Shown piece after piece: positions 10,255 to 19,798 of a stretch of 64,000 bases of DNA (its first letter is position 1; every line of letters starts with the position of its first letter). Where the stretch lies: the NCBI GenBank assembly GCA_947585425.1, contig CANPWZ010000005.1, positions 40,506 through 104,505 on the forward strand. The letters are read 5' to 3'. A program made the position numbers and the translations under genes. The notes under the pieces are model-generated. The model was not told the DNA's origin. It saw only the letters and a list, made by a program, of their open reading frames with translations, and made no database searches. The DNA is from an uncultured Oscillospiraceae bacterium. GTDB lineage: Bacteria > Bacillota > Clostridia > Oscillospirales > Oscillospiraceae.

Positions 10255-11580
10255 ATGGGTATGTTGGAAAAGCGCCTGAGCACCTCCCAGCTCATCATCC
10301 TGGGCTTCGCGGCGCTGATCCTGCTGGGCACGCTGCTGCTCATGCTGCCCTTCGCCTCCGCCGACGGCAGGGCCGCCCCTCCGCTGGAGGCGCTGTTCAC
10401 CTCCACCTCCGCCGTGTGCGTCACCGGGCTGGTGGTGCGGGACACGGCCCTGTCCTGGTCCCCCTTCGGCCAGGCGGTCATCCTCTGCCTCATCCAGATC
10501 GGCGGCATGGGGGTGATCACGGTGGCCATGGCGGTGTACACCGCCGCGGGCAGCCAGGCCAGCCTCAAGCAGCGCTCCACCATGCAGGAGGCCCTCTCCG
10601 CCCCGCAGCTGGGGGGCATCGTCAGGCAGGGGAGATTTTTCATCAAGATGACCGTCCTGTTCGAGCTGCTGGGGACCCTGGCGCTGGCCCCGGTGTTCTG
10701 CGGGGCGTTCGGGCCGGGGAAGGGGCTGTGGTACGCCCTGTTCCACTCGGTGTCCGCCTTCTGCAACGCCGGGTTCGATCTGATGGGGACCGCCGCCCCC
10801 TACTCCTCCCTGACGGGGTATACCGCCCAGCCGGCGGTGAACCTGACGGTGATGGCCCTCATCATCGTGGGCGGCATCGGCTTTCTGGTGTGGGGGGATG
10901 TGCAGGACAACGGCCTCCGCCTGAAAAAGTACCGGATGCAGACCAAGGTGGTGCTGGTCACCAGCGCCCTGCTCATCGTCCTCCCCGCCGTGTATTTCTT
11001 CTTCGGGGAGTTTGGCGCCCTCCCCCTGCCGGAGCGACTGTGGGCCTCCCTGTTCCAGTCGGTCACCGCCCGGACGGCGGGCTTCAACACCGCCGATCTC
11101 ACCGCCATGAGCGGCCCGGGCCAGGCGGTGATGATCCTGCTGATGCTGGTGGGCGGCTCCCCCGGCTCCACCGCCGGCGGCATGAAGACCACCACCCTGG
11201 CCGTCCTGCTGGCCACCGCTCTGGCCGTGTTCCGCCGCCGGGAGAACACCCAGTTCTTCGGCCGCCGGCTGGCGGACGGGGCCGTGCGGCAGGCCGTGGC
11301 GGTGCTGACCATGTACCTGACCCTGTTTCTGACCGGGGGCTGCGTCATCAGCCGGGTGGAGGGCCTGCCCCTGTCCGTCTGCCTGTTTGAGACCGCCTCG
11401 GCGGTGGGCACCGTGGGGCTGACGCTGGGCGTCACCCCGGCCCTGGGCGCCCTGTCTAGGGTCATTCTGATCCTGCTGATGTACTTTGGCCGGGTGGGAG
11501 GGCTCACCCTCATCTTCGCGGCTCTGTCCGGCAAGCGGAGCGCCGCCCGCCTGCCCCAGGAGTGGATCACCGTGGGCTGA
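10255..11580 (+). CDS. ktrB: TrkH/KtrB-family potassium transporter membrane subunit
   Basis: Repeated selectivity-filter motifs (TSTSAVCVTGL, SVSAFCNAGFDL, SVTARTAGFNT, GGSPGSTAGGMKTTT, ETASAVGTVGLTLG). Confidence 0.9.
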   Translation: MGMLEKRLSTSQLIILGFAALILLGTLLLMLPFASADGRAAPPLEALFTSTSAVCVTGLVVRDTALSWSPFGQAVILCLIQIGGMGVITVAMAVYTAAGSQASLKQRSTMQEALSAPQLGGIVRQGRFFIKMTVLFELLGTLALAPVFCGAFGPGKGLWYALFHSVSAFCNAGFDLMGTAAPYSSLTGYTAQPAVNLTVMALIIVGGIGFLVWGDVQDNGLRLKKYRMQTKVVLVTSALLIVLPAVYFFFGEFGALPLPERLWASLFQSVTARTAGFNTADLTAMSGPGQAVMILLMLVGGSPGSTAGGMKTTTLAVLLATALAVFRRRENTQFFGRRLADGAVRQAVAVLTMYLTLFLTGGCVISRVEGLPLSVCLFETASAVGTVGLTLGVTPALGALSRVILILLMYFGRVGGLTLIFAALSGKRSAARLPQEWITVG

Positions 11581-11601
11581 TATGGAGAACAGGAGGTCAC
11601 C

Positions 11602-12249
11602 ATGAAAAGCATCCTTTTGATTGGATTGGGACGGTTCGGCAGCAATATCGCCGCCAAGCTCAATGAGTTGGGCCATGAGGTGATGGCGGTGGACAGCTGC
11701 GAGGATCGGGTGAACGCCGTGCTGCCCCTGGTCACCGCCGCCCAGATCGGCGACAGCACCAGCGAGGAATTCCTCTCCTCCCTGGGGGTGCCCAGCTTCG
11801 ACGTGTGCATCGTCGCCATCGGGGACGACTTTCAGAACTCCCTGGAGACCGCCTGGCTGCTGAAGGATCTGGGGGCGAAAAAGGTCATCGCGCGGGCCTC
11901 CCGTGGGATGCAGGAGAAGTTTTTGCTCCGCAACGGCGCCGACGAGGTGGTCTACCCGGAGAAGCAGCTGGCCGCCTGGACCGCCATCCGCTGCACCTCG
12001 GAGCACATCCTGGACTACACCGAGCTGGACGACGGCTACGCCATCTACGAGCTGTCCGTGCCGAAGTCCTGGCTGGGCAAGACCATCCTCCAGCTGGACG
12101 TGCGGCGGAAGTACGACATCAACATCCTGGCCGTCCGGGAGAACGGACGGCTGAACATGAACGTGGGCCCGGACACCCTGCTGGACAATGAGCGGTCCAT
12201 CCTGGTGCTGGGCCACGAGACGGCCATCCAAAAGTGTTTCAAGCTGTGA
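11602..12249 (+). CDS. ktrA: TrkA/KtrA-family potassium uptake regulatory protein (RCK)
   Basis: N-terminal Rossmann SILLIGLGRFGSNIAAKLNELGHEVMAVD; directly follows ktrB. Confidence 0.9.
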   Translation: MKSILLIGLGRFGSNIAAKLNELGHEVMAVDSCEDRVNAVLPLVTAAQIGDSTSEEFLSSLGVPSFDVCIVAIGDDFQNSLETAWLLKDLGAKKVIARASRGMQEKFLLRNGADEVVYPEKQLAAWTAIRCTSEHILDYTELDDGYAIYELSVPKSWLGKTILQLDVRRKYDINILAVRENGRLNMNVGPDTLLDNERSILVLGHETAIQKCFKL

Positions 12250-12311
12250 CGCTGGATTTTTTGTCCAGGGTGTGGTATCATCCCAGCAGAGCTCTGTGAA
12301 AGGGGATTTCC

Positions 12312-13385
12312 ATGAAGATCATCCATTGTTCGGACCTGCACCTGGACTCAAGGATGGAGACAAATCTGCCTGTTGAGAAGGCGCTGCTCCGCAACAATGA
12401 GATCGTCAACACCTTCTCCAGGATGGCCGCGTACGCCCAGGAAAATCAGGTCCGCGCCGTTCTGATCTGCGGCGATCTGTTCGATACCCGGCGGGTGACC
12501 GGCAAAACTGCGGATCTCGTCCTGTCAGCGATCGCGCGGGCGAGCGGCGTCGACTTCCTCTATCTCCGGGGCAATCACGACGAGAGCGAGCGCGCGTTTG
12601 CCGGTAGGGCCCTCCCGGAGAATCTCAAGCTGTTCTCGGAGGGCTGGCGGTCCTACCGGTACGGCTCTGTCGTCATCGCCGGCGCCGAGCTCAGCCGGGA
12701 CAACGCCGCGGACATCTACTCCGGGCTCTCCCTGTCCGCAGAGGACACGAACATCGTCATGCTCCACGGCCAGATCTCAAATCAGCGCGGGGACGGCCTG
12801 GTCTGCCTCCCCATGCTGCGGGAGAAGAACATCCACTACCTGGCTCTGGGGCACCTTCACAGCTACCAGGAGGGCAGGCTGGATCTGACCGGCAGGTATG
12901 CCTATTCCGGCTGCCTTGAGGGCCGGGGCTTCGACGAGTGCGGGGAGAAGGGGTTTGTCCTGCTGGATGCGGGAGACCGCAGGGTGTCCGCTCAGTTCGT
13001 CCCCTTTGCCTCCCGGCAGCTTTATGACATCCCCGTAGACATCTCCGGCCTGCGGACCATCAGCCAGATCCGGGACGCCATGGAGCGGGCCGGCGCCGGC
13101 GTAGACGCCAGACATCTGGTCAAGTACACCCTGCGGGGCACGTATACCCTGGAGACCCAGAAGGACCTCCCTTACCTTCTGAAAAGCGTGGAGCCGGAGT
13201 TCTTCTTCGTCAAGATCAGGGACGAGAGCCGGCTGGCCATGGACAGCGGCAATTACGAACACGATATTTCCTTAAAGGGCGAGTTCATCCGCATGGTGAT
13301 GGCGTCCGACAAAAGCCCCGAAGAGAAGGAAAAGATCATCTGCATGGGCATCCAGGCCCTGAGCGGAGAGGCGGTCATCCTGTGA
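12312..13385 (+). CDS. Metallophosphoesterase, SbcD/YhaO-like DNA repair exonuclease
   Basis: KIIHCSDLHLDS, LICGDLFDTR, LRGNHDE, IVMLHGQIS, ALGHLHSYQ motifs. Confidence 0.88.
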   Translation: MKIIHCSDLHLDSRMETNLPVEKALLRNNEIVNTFSRMAAYAQENQVRAVLICGDLFDTRRVTGKTADLVLSAIARASGVDFLYLRGNHDESERAFAGRALPENLKLFSEGWRSYRYGSVVIAGAELSRDNAADIYSGLSLSAEDTNIVMLHGQISNQRGDGLVCLPMLREKNIHYLALGHLHSYQEGRLDLTGRYAYSGCLEGRGFDECGEKGFVLLDAGDRRVSAQFVPFASRQLYDIPVDISGLRTISQIRDAMERAGAGVDARHLVKYTLRGTYTLETQKDLPYLLKSVEPEFFFVKIRDESRLAMDSGNYEHDISLKGEFIRMVMASDKSPEEKEKIICMGIQALSGEAVIL

Positions 13386-15787
13386 AGCTCATAAGCTGCC
13401 ACATCATAAACTTCGGCGGGCTGGCAGGATACGACTGCCGGTTCGACCCCGGGCTCACCGTGCTGATGGAGCCCAACGGGTCCGGAAAGACCACCCTGGC
13501 CGAATTTATCCGCGCCATGTTCTACGGATTCCCCCGCGCCAGCAGGGATCTGGAGAAGAACCGCCGGAAGAAATATCTGCCCTGGCAGGGCGGGACATAC
13601 GGCGGGAACCTGGTCTTTGAGCACGAGGGGGTCCAGTATCGCATCGAGCGCGCCTTCGGGGAGCGCCCCGCGTCGGACACGTTCGCCCTTTACGATCTGA
13701 GGACGAACCGGCGGTCCGACCGGTTCAGCGAAAACATCGGGATAGAGCTCTTTCAGCTGGACGCGGACTCCTTCGAGCGCAGCACCTATCTGCCCCAGCT
13801 CCGGTCCGACATCGCCTCCCTCTCCACCGACAGCATCCAGGCCAAGCTCGGCGATCTGGTGGACGACACCAACGACGTCAACAACTACGAGGCCGCGCGG
13901 AACGTCCTGCTGCGGAAGCGGAGCGCCCTTATCCCCTTCCGGGGCGCGGGCGGCCTGGTCGAGCAGGCATATGCGAAGGTCTCGGAGCTGGAGGAGCGCA
14001 TCAGCGCCGCCAAGGGCGGGAGCGAAACGCTGGCCGCCCGGCGGGACGCCCTTTCCGCCGCGAAGGAGGCGCTGGATCGGAAAATCGAGGAGCGCGACGG
14101 CATCCTGGAAAAGATCAGTCAGGCGTCCCAGGCGGCCGGCCGCAAGGGAGTCATGGACCGCTGGCGGCAGCTCCGGGACGAATTCGACCGGGACCGCGCC
14201 AGGGAGAGACAGCTTGCGGAGCGGTATCCTGAGGGCTTCCCCGGCGCGGAGCAGGTGGAGCTGGCCGTCCGGGCCGTGGACGGCGCGGCGGAGCTGAGCG
14301 TCCGGCTGGAGCCCTCCCAGGAATATCTGGCCGCAAGATCCCGGCTGGACGCTGAGACGCGGTTCGCGTCCGGGGTCCCCTCCGAGGACGACTTTCAACA
14401 CTATCAGGCGCTCTGCTCCACCTATGAGGAGACCAGAGCGAGCCTCCGGGACGCCGCCCTTCCGGCGGAGGATGCGGACAGGCTGGCGCGGCTGGAGGAG
14501 CTCTTCTCCCCCGCCGTGTCCCGGGAGCCGCCGCCGAAAACCGGCTGGGCCTCCCTCGCCGTGCTGATCCTCGGCGTCCTCTCCGCCGCCGCCGGCGCGG
14601 TCCTCCTCTTCCTGCGCTTCTACGCGGCGGGCGGCTGTCTGGCCGGCCTGGGGGTCATCCTCCTCATCGCCGCCGTCTATCTCCGCCTGAAGGATATGCT
14701 GGGCCGCGCGGTCACGGGATCCGACCTCGCCGTCAAGCGGCAGCAGTACGCGGATCTGAAAGCGCGCCGGGACGCGGCCGCCCGGCGGGCGGAGGAGCTG
14801 ACGGAAACGCTCGAAGCGCTGGGCGGCGACATCGCCGCCTTCCTGGCCCCCTATGCGGGCAGCGTCGCGCCGGATGAGTTCAGGCCACAGCTCAACGCCC
14901 TGCAGGTGAGCTGCGGCAGCTACCTGCGCGACAGGGAGCTGGTCTCCGGCCAGGACGCCCAGCGGAGGGAAAACGAGCGCTCCCTGCGCGAATGCCGGTC
15001 CGTGCTCTCCGCTTTTTCCCAGCGGTACGGCCTCTCCGGCGATCTGACCCGCGACGCTTTGCAGGGGATAAAGGCAGACATCCGTGAGCACGCCGCCCTG
15101 GAACAGAGCCTTGAGAAAAAGAAGCGGGAGCTGGGCGCCTACTATCGGGAGAACGAGTCCATCCTCACCCTGCCCGAGGCGGACGAGGGGTATGACCTCG
15201 ATGAACTGAAAGCCGCGGAAGCCCGGTCGAACGGCGAGATCAAGGAGCTGTCCAGCCGGATCTCCGAGCTGGAGCGGTCCATCCGGGAATTGCAGGAGGA
15301 GGCCGATCAGATCCCGGCCCTGGAGGACGAGCAGGCCGGCTGGATCGTGAAGCTTGACGAGGGCAGGAAAAACGCCGCCCTGCTGGACGCGGCCATCGGC
15401 TTTCTGGAGAGGGCAAAGGAGAGCCTGTCGGCCAGCTATCTCACCCCCATCCGGCAGGCGTTCGACGGCTACCTCCAGCGGCTGACCGGCGAGTCCGCCG
15501 GGCACGTCAGCATCGACCCGGCGCTGGACGTCACCATGGAGCGCGGCGGGGCGGCCCGCGAGATCAAATACTTCAGCGCGGGCCAGTCGGACGCCGTTAT
15601 GCTCTGTATGCGCCTGGCCCTGGTGGACGCCCTGTTCAAGGGCGCGGAGCCCTTCCTCATCCTGGACGACCCCTTCGTCAACCTGGATGACGAGCGCACG
15701 GCCGCCGCCACCCGCCTCTTAAAGGACCTGGCCAGGGATCGTCAGATCATCTACCTGGTCTGCAACAGCAGCCGCGGCGTATCATAA
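13382..15787 (+). CDS. SMC/Rad50-like ATPase (SbcC/YhaN-like) partner of the upstream exonuclease
   Basis: Walker A EPNGSGKTTLAEFI, coiled coil with central hydrophobic segment, FSAGQSDAVMLCMRLAL signature, FLILDDPFVNLDDER Walker B; overlaps upstream gene by 4 bp. Confidence 0.88.
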   Translation: MKLISCHIINFGGLAGYDCRFDPGLTVLMEPNGSGKTTLAEFIRAMFYGFPRASRDLEKNRRKKYLPWQGGTYGGNLVFEHEGVQYRIERAFGERPASDTFALYDLRTNRRSDRFSENIGIELFQLDADSFERSTYLPQLRSDIASLSTDSIQAKLGDLVDDTNDVNNYEAARNVLLRKRSALIPFRGAGGLVEQAYAKVSELEERISAAKGGSETLAARRDALSAAKEALDRKIEERDGILEKISQASQAAGRKGVMDRWRQLRDEFDRDRARERQLAERYPEGFPGAEQVELAVRAVDGAAELSVRLEPSQEYLAARSRLDAETRFASGVPSEDDFQHYQALCSTYEETRASLRDAALPAEDADRLARLEELFSPAVSREPPPKTGWASLAVLILGVLSAAAGAVLLFLRFYAAGGCLAGLGVILLIAAVYLRLKDMLGRAVTGSDLAVKRQQYADLKARRDAAARRAEELTETLEALGGDIAAFLAPYAGSVAPDEFRPQLNALQVSCGSYLRDRELVSGQDAQRRENERSLRECRSVLSAFSQRYGLSGDLTRDALQGIKADIREHAALEQSLEKKKRELGAYYRENESILTLPEADEGYDLDELKAAEARSNGEIKELSSRISELERSIRELQEEADQIPALEDEQAGWIVKLDEGRKNAALLDAAIGFLERAKESLSASYLTPIRQAFDGYLQRLTGESAGHVSIDPALDVTMERGGAAREIKYFSAGQSDAVMLCMRLALVDALFKGAEPFLILDDPFVNLDDERTAAATRLLKDLARDRQIIYLVCNSSRGVS

Positions 15788-15883
15788 GGCGTCCCGCGCC
15801 CCCGCCGGTCACCGATCCCCCGGCGGCCGCCCGTGGGCCCAGGCTGTCATACATCGATCAAAACAAGTACAGGAGATGGAAGC

Positions 15884-16828
15884 ATGGCAAAAAAGCCCGT
15901 TTTAGTGGTCATGGCCGCCGGCATGGGCAGCCGATACGGCGGATTGAAGCAGATCGACCCCGTGGGAGCGCACGGCCAGTTGATCATCGACTATTCGATC
16001 TACGACGCCCTCCGCGCCGGTTTTGAGACGGTGATCTTCGTCATCAGCCGCCGCATCGAGGAGACCTTCAAGGCCGCCATCGGCGACCGGCTGTCCAGGG
16101 TCATCGACGTGAAGTACGCCTTCCAGGAGCTGGACGACTTGCCGGCGGGCTGCTCCGTGCCCGCGGGCAGGGTAAAGCCCTGGGGCACCGCCCACGCCGC
16201 CCTGGCCGCCCGCCGGCTCATCGACGGCCCCTTCGCGGTCATCAATTCCGACGACTACTACGGCCCCCGCAGCTATAAAATGATCTACGACTACCTCTGC
16301 GGCCATCCCGACGGGGACCTCTATGAGTACGCCATGATCGGCTATCTGCTGAAAAACACCGTCACCGAGCACGGCACCGTGGCCCGGGGGGTGTGCGAGG
16401 TGGACGGCGGCGGCTATCTGACCTCCGTGGTGGAGCGGACTAAAATCGCCAAGGACGGGGACGACGCCCGGTATACCGAGGACGACGGCGCCACCTGGAC
16501 CCCCCTCTCCGGCGGCACGGTGGTGTCCATGAACCTGTGGGGCTTCCACCGAAGCTTTCTGGACGAGGCGTGGGCCAGGTTCCCGGCGTTTTGGGAGGAG
16601 ACGATGGCCAAAGACCCGGAAAAGGGAGAATATTATCTCCCCACCGTGGCCAGCCAGCTCACCCATGAGGGCAAGGCCCGGGTGAAGGTGCTCACCAGCG
16701 GCGACAAGTGGTACGGCGTCACCTACAAGGAGGATAAGCCCGCCGTGGTGGCCGCCATCGCGGACCTCACCGCCCAGGGGCTCTACCCCGACGCCCTGTG
16801 GGAAGGAGCTCAAAAGGGCCGGGGCTGA
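15884..16828 (+). CDS. Nucleotidyltransferase family protein (sugar-phosphate NTP-transferase-like)
   Basis: MAKKPVLVVMAAGMGSRYGGLKQIDPVG and INSDDYYG motifs; AGGAG upstream of ATG 15884. Confidence 0.85.
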   Translation: MAKKPVLVVMAAGMGSRYGGLKQIDPVGAHGQLIIDYSIYDALRAGFETVIFVISRRIEETFKAAIGDRLSRVIDVKYAFQELDDLPAGCSVPAGRVKPWGTAHAALAARRLIDGPFAVINSDDYYGPRSYKMIYDYLCGHPDGDLYEYAMIGYLLKNTVTEHGTVARGVCEVDGGGYLTSVVERTKIAKDGDDARYTEDDGATWTPLSGGTVVSMNLWGFHRSFLDEAWARFPAFWEETMAKDPEKGEYYLPTVASQLTHEGKARVKVLTSGDKWYGVTYKEDKPAVVAAIADLTAQGLYPDALWEGAQKGRG

Positions 16829-16855
16829 ACAGACACGGAGAGAGGTGCCGGTGAG

Positions 16856-18130
16856 ATGAATCATTTGGCCGTGACGTCCATGCTCATTGCGGTCACGCAT
16901 ATTCTCTGGTTTGCCGCCATGACCGAGCGGAAATACTCTGTGAGAAAAACCGCGTTGATCTACGGAGCGCTTGTTGTGTTCTTTATCGTCTGGGACCTGC
17001 TGATCTATGCGCTGCTCGGCATCGACTCGCCGTACTTCGTGTCCGCCATGTTTTCCGGCACGATCATCGTTTCGCTGTTTGTGTTCCTCATGACCTCGTC
17101 CGACGCGTTCTGCAAAAAGCTGTTTATGTTCCTCAGCTACGCGAACCTGTTTTGTATCTTTTACTGCGCGTCCGCTCTGATATGCGGCGCGCTTTTCCCC
17201 GCGCTGTCCGACGCCGGGATGGCGTACGCGCGGACGCTCACAAGGACGCTGCTATATATCCCCACGATCGCGGTATACCTCAGGTTCCTCCGCCCCTATG
17301 TGCGCACGGTGCCGGGAGAGCAGAAAAGGACCTGGTATTCCATTTTGCTGGTCTCAGCGTTGTTTCTGATCATCAACGCGATCTTTGTGACCGTGTTCTT
17401 CCTTCCTTCTACGCACACGGCCCCGTCCGTTCTCCTGTTTATCACCTTTACGCTGGTCTATTGCGCCGTGCTGTGGGTCATTTTTGATATTATCCGGCAG
17501 ATACGCGCGGAAAGCCAGCGAAAACTGGCCGTCAAAAATGTGGAGTATCTGCAGGGGCAGCTGGTCATGGCCAGAGAAAACGCATTGGCGACCAAAGCCA
17601 TGCGCCACGATTTCCGGCACCATATGCAATATATCGACCGGCTCCTGAAAGGGGAGAACGTGCAGGAGGCGACGCGTTATATCGAGGAGTTTATCAATGG
17701 CCTGGACGCGGCGAGCCAGCTTGATTTTTGCCCCCATATTACGGTCAACGCGATCCTGAACAGCTTTTACAACAAAGCGCAGAAAGAGGGGATCTCTATT
17801 TCTGTGACGGCCGATCTGCCGGAGCATACGGCGATCGCCGACATGGATTTTGTTGCGATCCTCTCAAACCTTCTGGAAAACGCGGTAAACGGATGTGTGG
17901 AATGCGGCTCCCACGGCGAGATCAAGGTAAATATCCGCACGAAAAAGGGAAAGCTTGTGATCGTGTGCAGCAACCCCTGTAAGCCGGACCTTGTGATCGA
18001 AGACGATATGATCAAGCCGAAAGGGACGGGCATCGAAAGCGTCCTGATGGCCACCGAGAAATACGATGGGAATATCCGTTACCAGCTGGAAGGCGGGATC
18101 GTGACGGTATGCGTCGTCCTCAACTGCTGA
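16856..18130 (+). CDS. Multi-TM sensor histidine kinase, GHKL/AgrC-like
   Basis: N-terminal hydrophobic segments, AMRHDFRHHMQYIDRLL phospho-acceptor region, DFVAILSNLLENAVNGC N-box, GTGIESV G-box. Confidence 0.88.
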   Translation: MNHLAVTSMLIAVTHILWFAAMTERKYSVRKTALIYGALVVFFIVWDLLIYALLGIDSPYFVSAMFSGTIIVSLFVFLMTSSDAFCKKLFMFLSYANLFCIFYCASALICGALFPALSDAGMAYARTLTRTLLYIPTIAVYLRFLRPYVRTVPGEQKRTWYSILLVSALFLIINAIFVTVFFLPSTHTAPSVLLFITFTLVYCAVLWVIFDIIRQIRAESQRKLAVKNVEYLQGQLVMARENALATKAMRHDFRHHMQYIDRLLKGENVQEATRYIEEFINGLDAASQLDFCPHITVNAILNSFYNKAQKEGISISVTADLPEHTAIADMDFVAILSNLLENAVNGCVECGSHGEIKVNIRTKKGKLVIVCSNPCKPDLVIEDDMIKPKGTGIESVLMATEKYDGNIRYQLEGGIVTVCVVLNC

Positions 18131-18159
18131 ACAAATACATGATGATCGGATCGACGGGA

Positions 18160-18193
18160 AAAAGAGCGGCCAACGTCGCCGGCCGCTCTTTTT
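18160..18193 (+). terminator. Rho-independent terminator after the histidine kinase gene
   Basis: aaaagagcggcc-aacgtcgcc-ggccgctctttttt. Confidence 0.8.
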
Positions 18194-18247
18194 TGTGCCC
18201 GGGCCGGTCCGCTTATCCTGCTGATATACGAAATGCTCCCCGCTGTA

Positions 18248-18311
18248 TTTCACGCAGAAAAAAGAGTGTTTCACGCAAAAAGCGGCCTTTCTGAGTGTTT
18301 CCTCTTATAAT
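18248..18311 (+). promoter_or_regulatory. Candidate LytTR-type direct-repeat operator and promoter
   Basis: TTTCACGCA at 18248-18256 and 18269-18277 (21-bp period), then TATAAT at 18306-18311. Confidence 0.65.
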
Positions 18312-18336
18312 CAATCATTATTTGGAGGTGCCTGAT

Positions 18337-18411
18337 ATGGACATCAACAAGACGACCATTCTGGATATGTTTGAAGCGACCGGCTTTATCGCCATACTCG
18401 CCGTCGAATGA
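18337..18411 (+). CDS. 24-aa micro-ORF resembling the C-terminus of the STAS protein encoded at 32874-33170
   Basis: MDINKTTILDMFEATGFIAILAVE* versus ...VNETIREVFEVTGFIDILTIE*; TGGAGG upstream; stop overlaps the next ATG (ATGA). Confidence 0.55.
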   Translation: MDINKTTILDMFEATGFIAILAVE

Positions 18412-19798
18412 AGCGGGAAACGAGCATGAAACTGCTGGAGCAGACTGCCCGGGAGGCAAAGGCGGACAGGCGGCTGGAGGACGTCGCCGTTTTACATATC
18501 AACCACTGCATGGACAACACCTTCTCCTTCAACGATGTACTGCGGAGCCTGTTTGGCCATGTGACGCTTGTGACGCCGCCTTACAGCAATCAGGATATTC
18601 CCGAAGGATACCCGGGGCCATGCTACCACGGCATGCGGCAGGGCGGCGTCTATCGCCTGATGAGGAACCAGGCGGAGCTGGGGCGCGGCGGCATGGGATT
18701 TCAGGAGGCCGCCCTGGCCTTGATGGAGGAGGCGTTCCGGCGGGAACTGATCCCTCTGCTGCGCGGGGGGAAAAAGCTGCTGATCATCGAGGACGGCGGC
18801 TATCATTTTGAGGCGCTGCCCCGGGTGAAGGAACTGTTCCCGGATGTGGAGAGCAGGATCATCGGCGTAGTGGAGCAGACCACCTCCGGCACCCGCCGGA
18901 GTATGAGCCGGCAGGGATACCAATACGCCTATCCCTGTGCCAGCGTCGCCCGGTCGGACATCAAAATGAATGTGGAGTCCATTTTCATCGGGCAGCGGAT
19001 CGTGGAGGAGCTGGGGCTGATGCTCTATGCGGCGGACGCCTTTTCCCCTTCCACTCCGTACTGCTGGTAGGCTATGGCGTCGTGGGGCGCAGCTGCCGCA
19101 TGGCGCTGGAGGGGCGGTTCTGCCGGATAGAGGCCTACGATACCGATCCGGGCGTCCTGAGGGCGGCGGAGAAAGACGGCCTGCGCGCCTATCCCGACCC
19201 GGATCCGGCCATGTTTTCGGGGGATACCATCGTGATCGGATGCGTGGGCAGGCCCTCTTTTGGGGAAGGGCTGTTCCGCGCCTTTCTTGACGGACAGGGG
19301 ACAAATCTCTATCTGGCCAGCGGCTCCTCTAAGGACGTGGAGTTTTCCTGGCTTTTGCGGTACCTGGCGGGAAAAGAGGCGGAGATCCCCGGGCTTTCAC
19401 TGGAAGCGCAGGAGGCGGCGGAGTGGCATACCTGTTACCGTTTCCGCTATGACGGCGCCGAAAAAAATGTGTATATCATGGCGGAAGGGAAGCCGGTGAA
19501 CTTTTACCGGGAGGGCGTGATCAGCCTGACCTACCGGGTGATCGACCTGGTGTTCACAGAGATGCTTCAAATGGCGCTGTACCTGTGCCGTGACCGGGAC
19601 CTCCCCCCTCGGCTGTATATCCTGGGAGAGGACAACGCCATCACCAGGGCGGTCTCTGAAAAGGAACTGCTGGACCGATGGTTCCGGGAAAACCGCTTTT
19701 GGCGCCAGGGGGAGCTGGAAACATTCCTGCGGCCCCATCCCCTGGCCGCTGAACTCAGGAAAACCACATGGGAGAAAGAGCATGGAGAAGATCATTAA
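18408..19798 (+). pseudogene. Adenosylhomocysteinase-like NAD-binding protein, split into two frames (18408-19070 and about 19050-19798)
   Basis: First frame has GVVEQTTSGTRRSM...NVESIFIGQRIVEELGLML; second frame, read upstream of the ORF start, gives HSVLLVGYGVVGRSCRMAL...IEAYDTDP Rossmann motif. Frame changes at TTTTCCCC (19041-19048). Confidence 0.65.

Noticed and set aside
10117-12231. 704-aa minus-strand ORF opposite ktrAB
   Set aside because: Highly biased His/Gln/Gly composition and antisense to conserved transporter genes.
13253-15505. 750-aa minus-strand ORF opposite the SbcC-like gene
   Set aside because: Antisense shadow of a gene with Walker A/B and SMC signature on the plus strand.
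12312-15787. SbcCD-like pair as a novel defence system
   Set aside because: Matches the common YhaO/YhaN-like or SbcDC-like housekeeping repair pair, and the context is ordinary chromosomal genes.
19041-19060. Programmed -1 ribosomal frameshift in the SAH-hydrolase-like gene
   Set aside because: The TTTTCCCC run is not in register for a canonical slippery heptamer, and a 2-nt homopolymer correction restores the conserved motif; kept only as a minor alternative.
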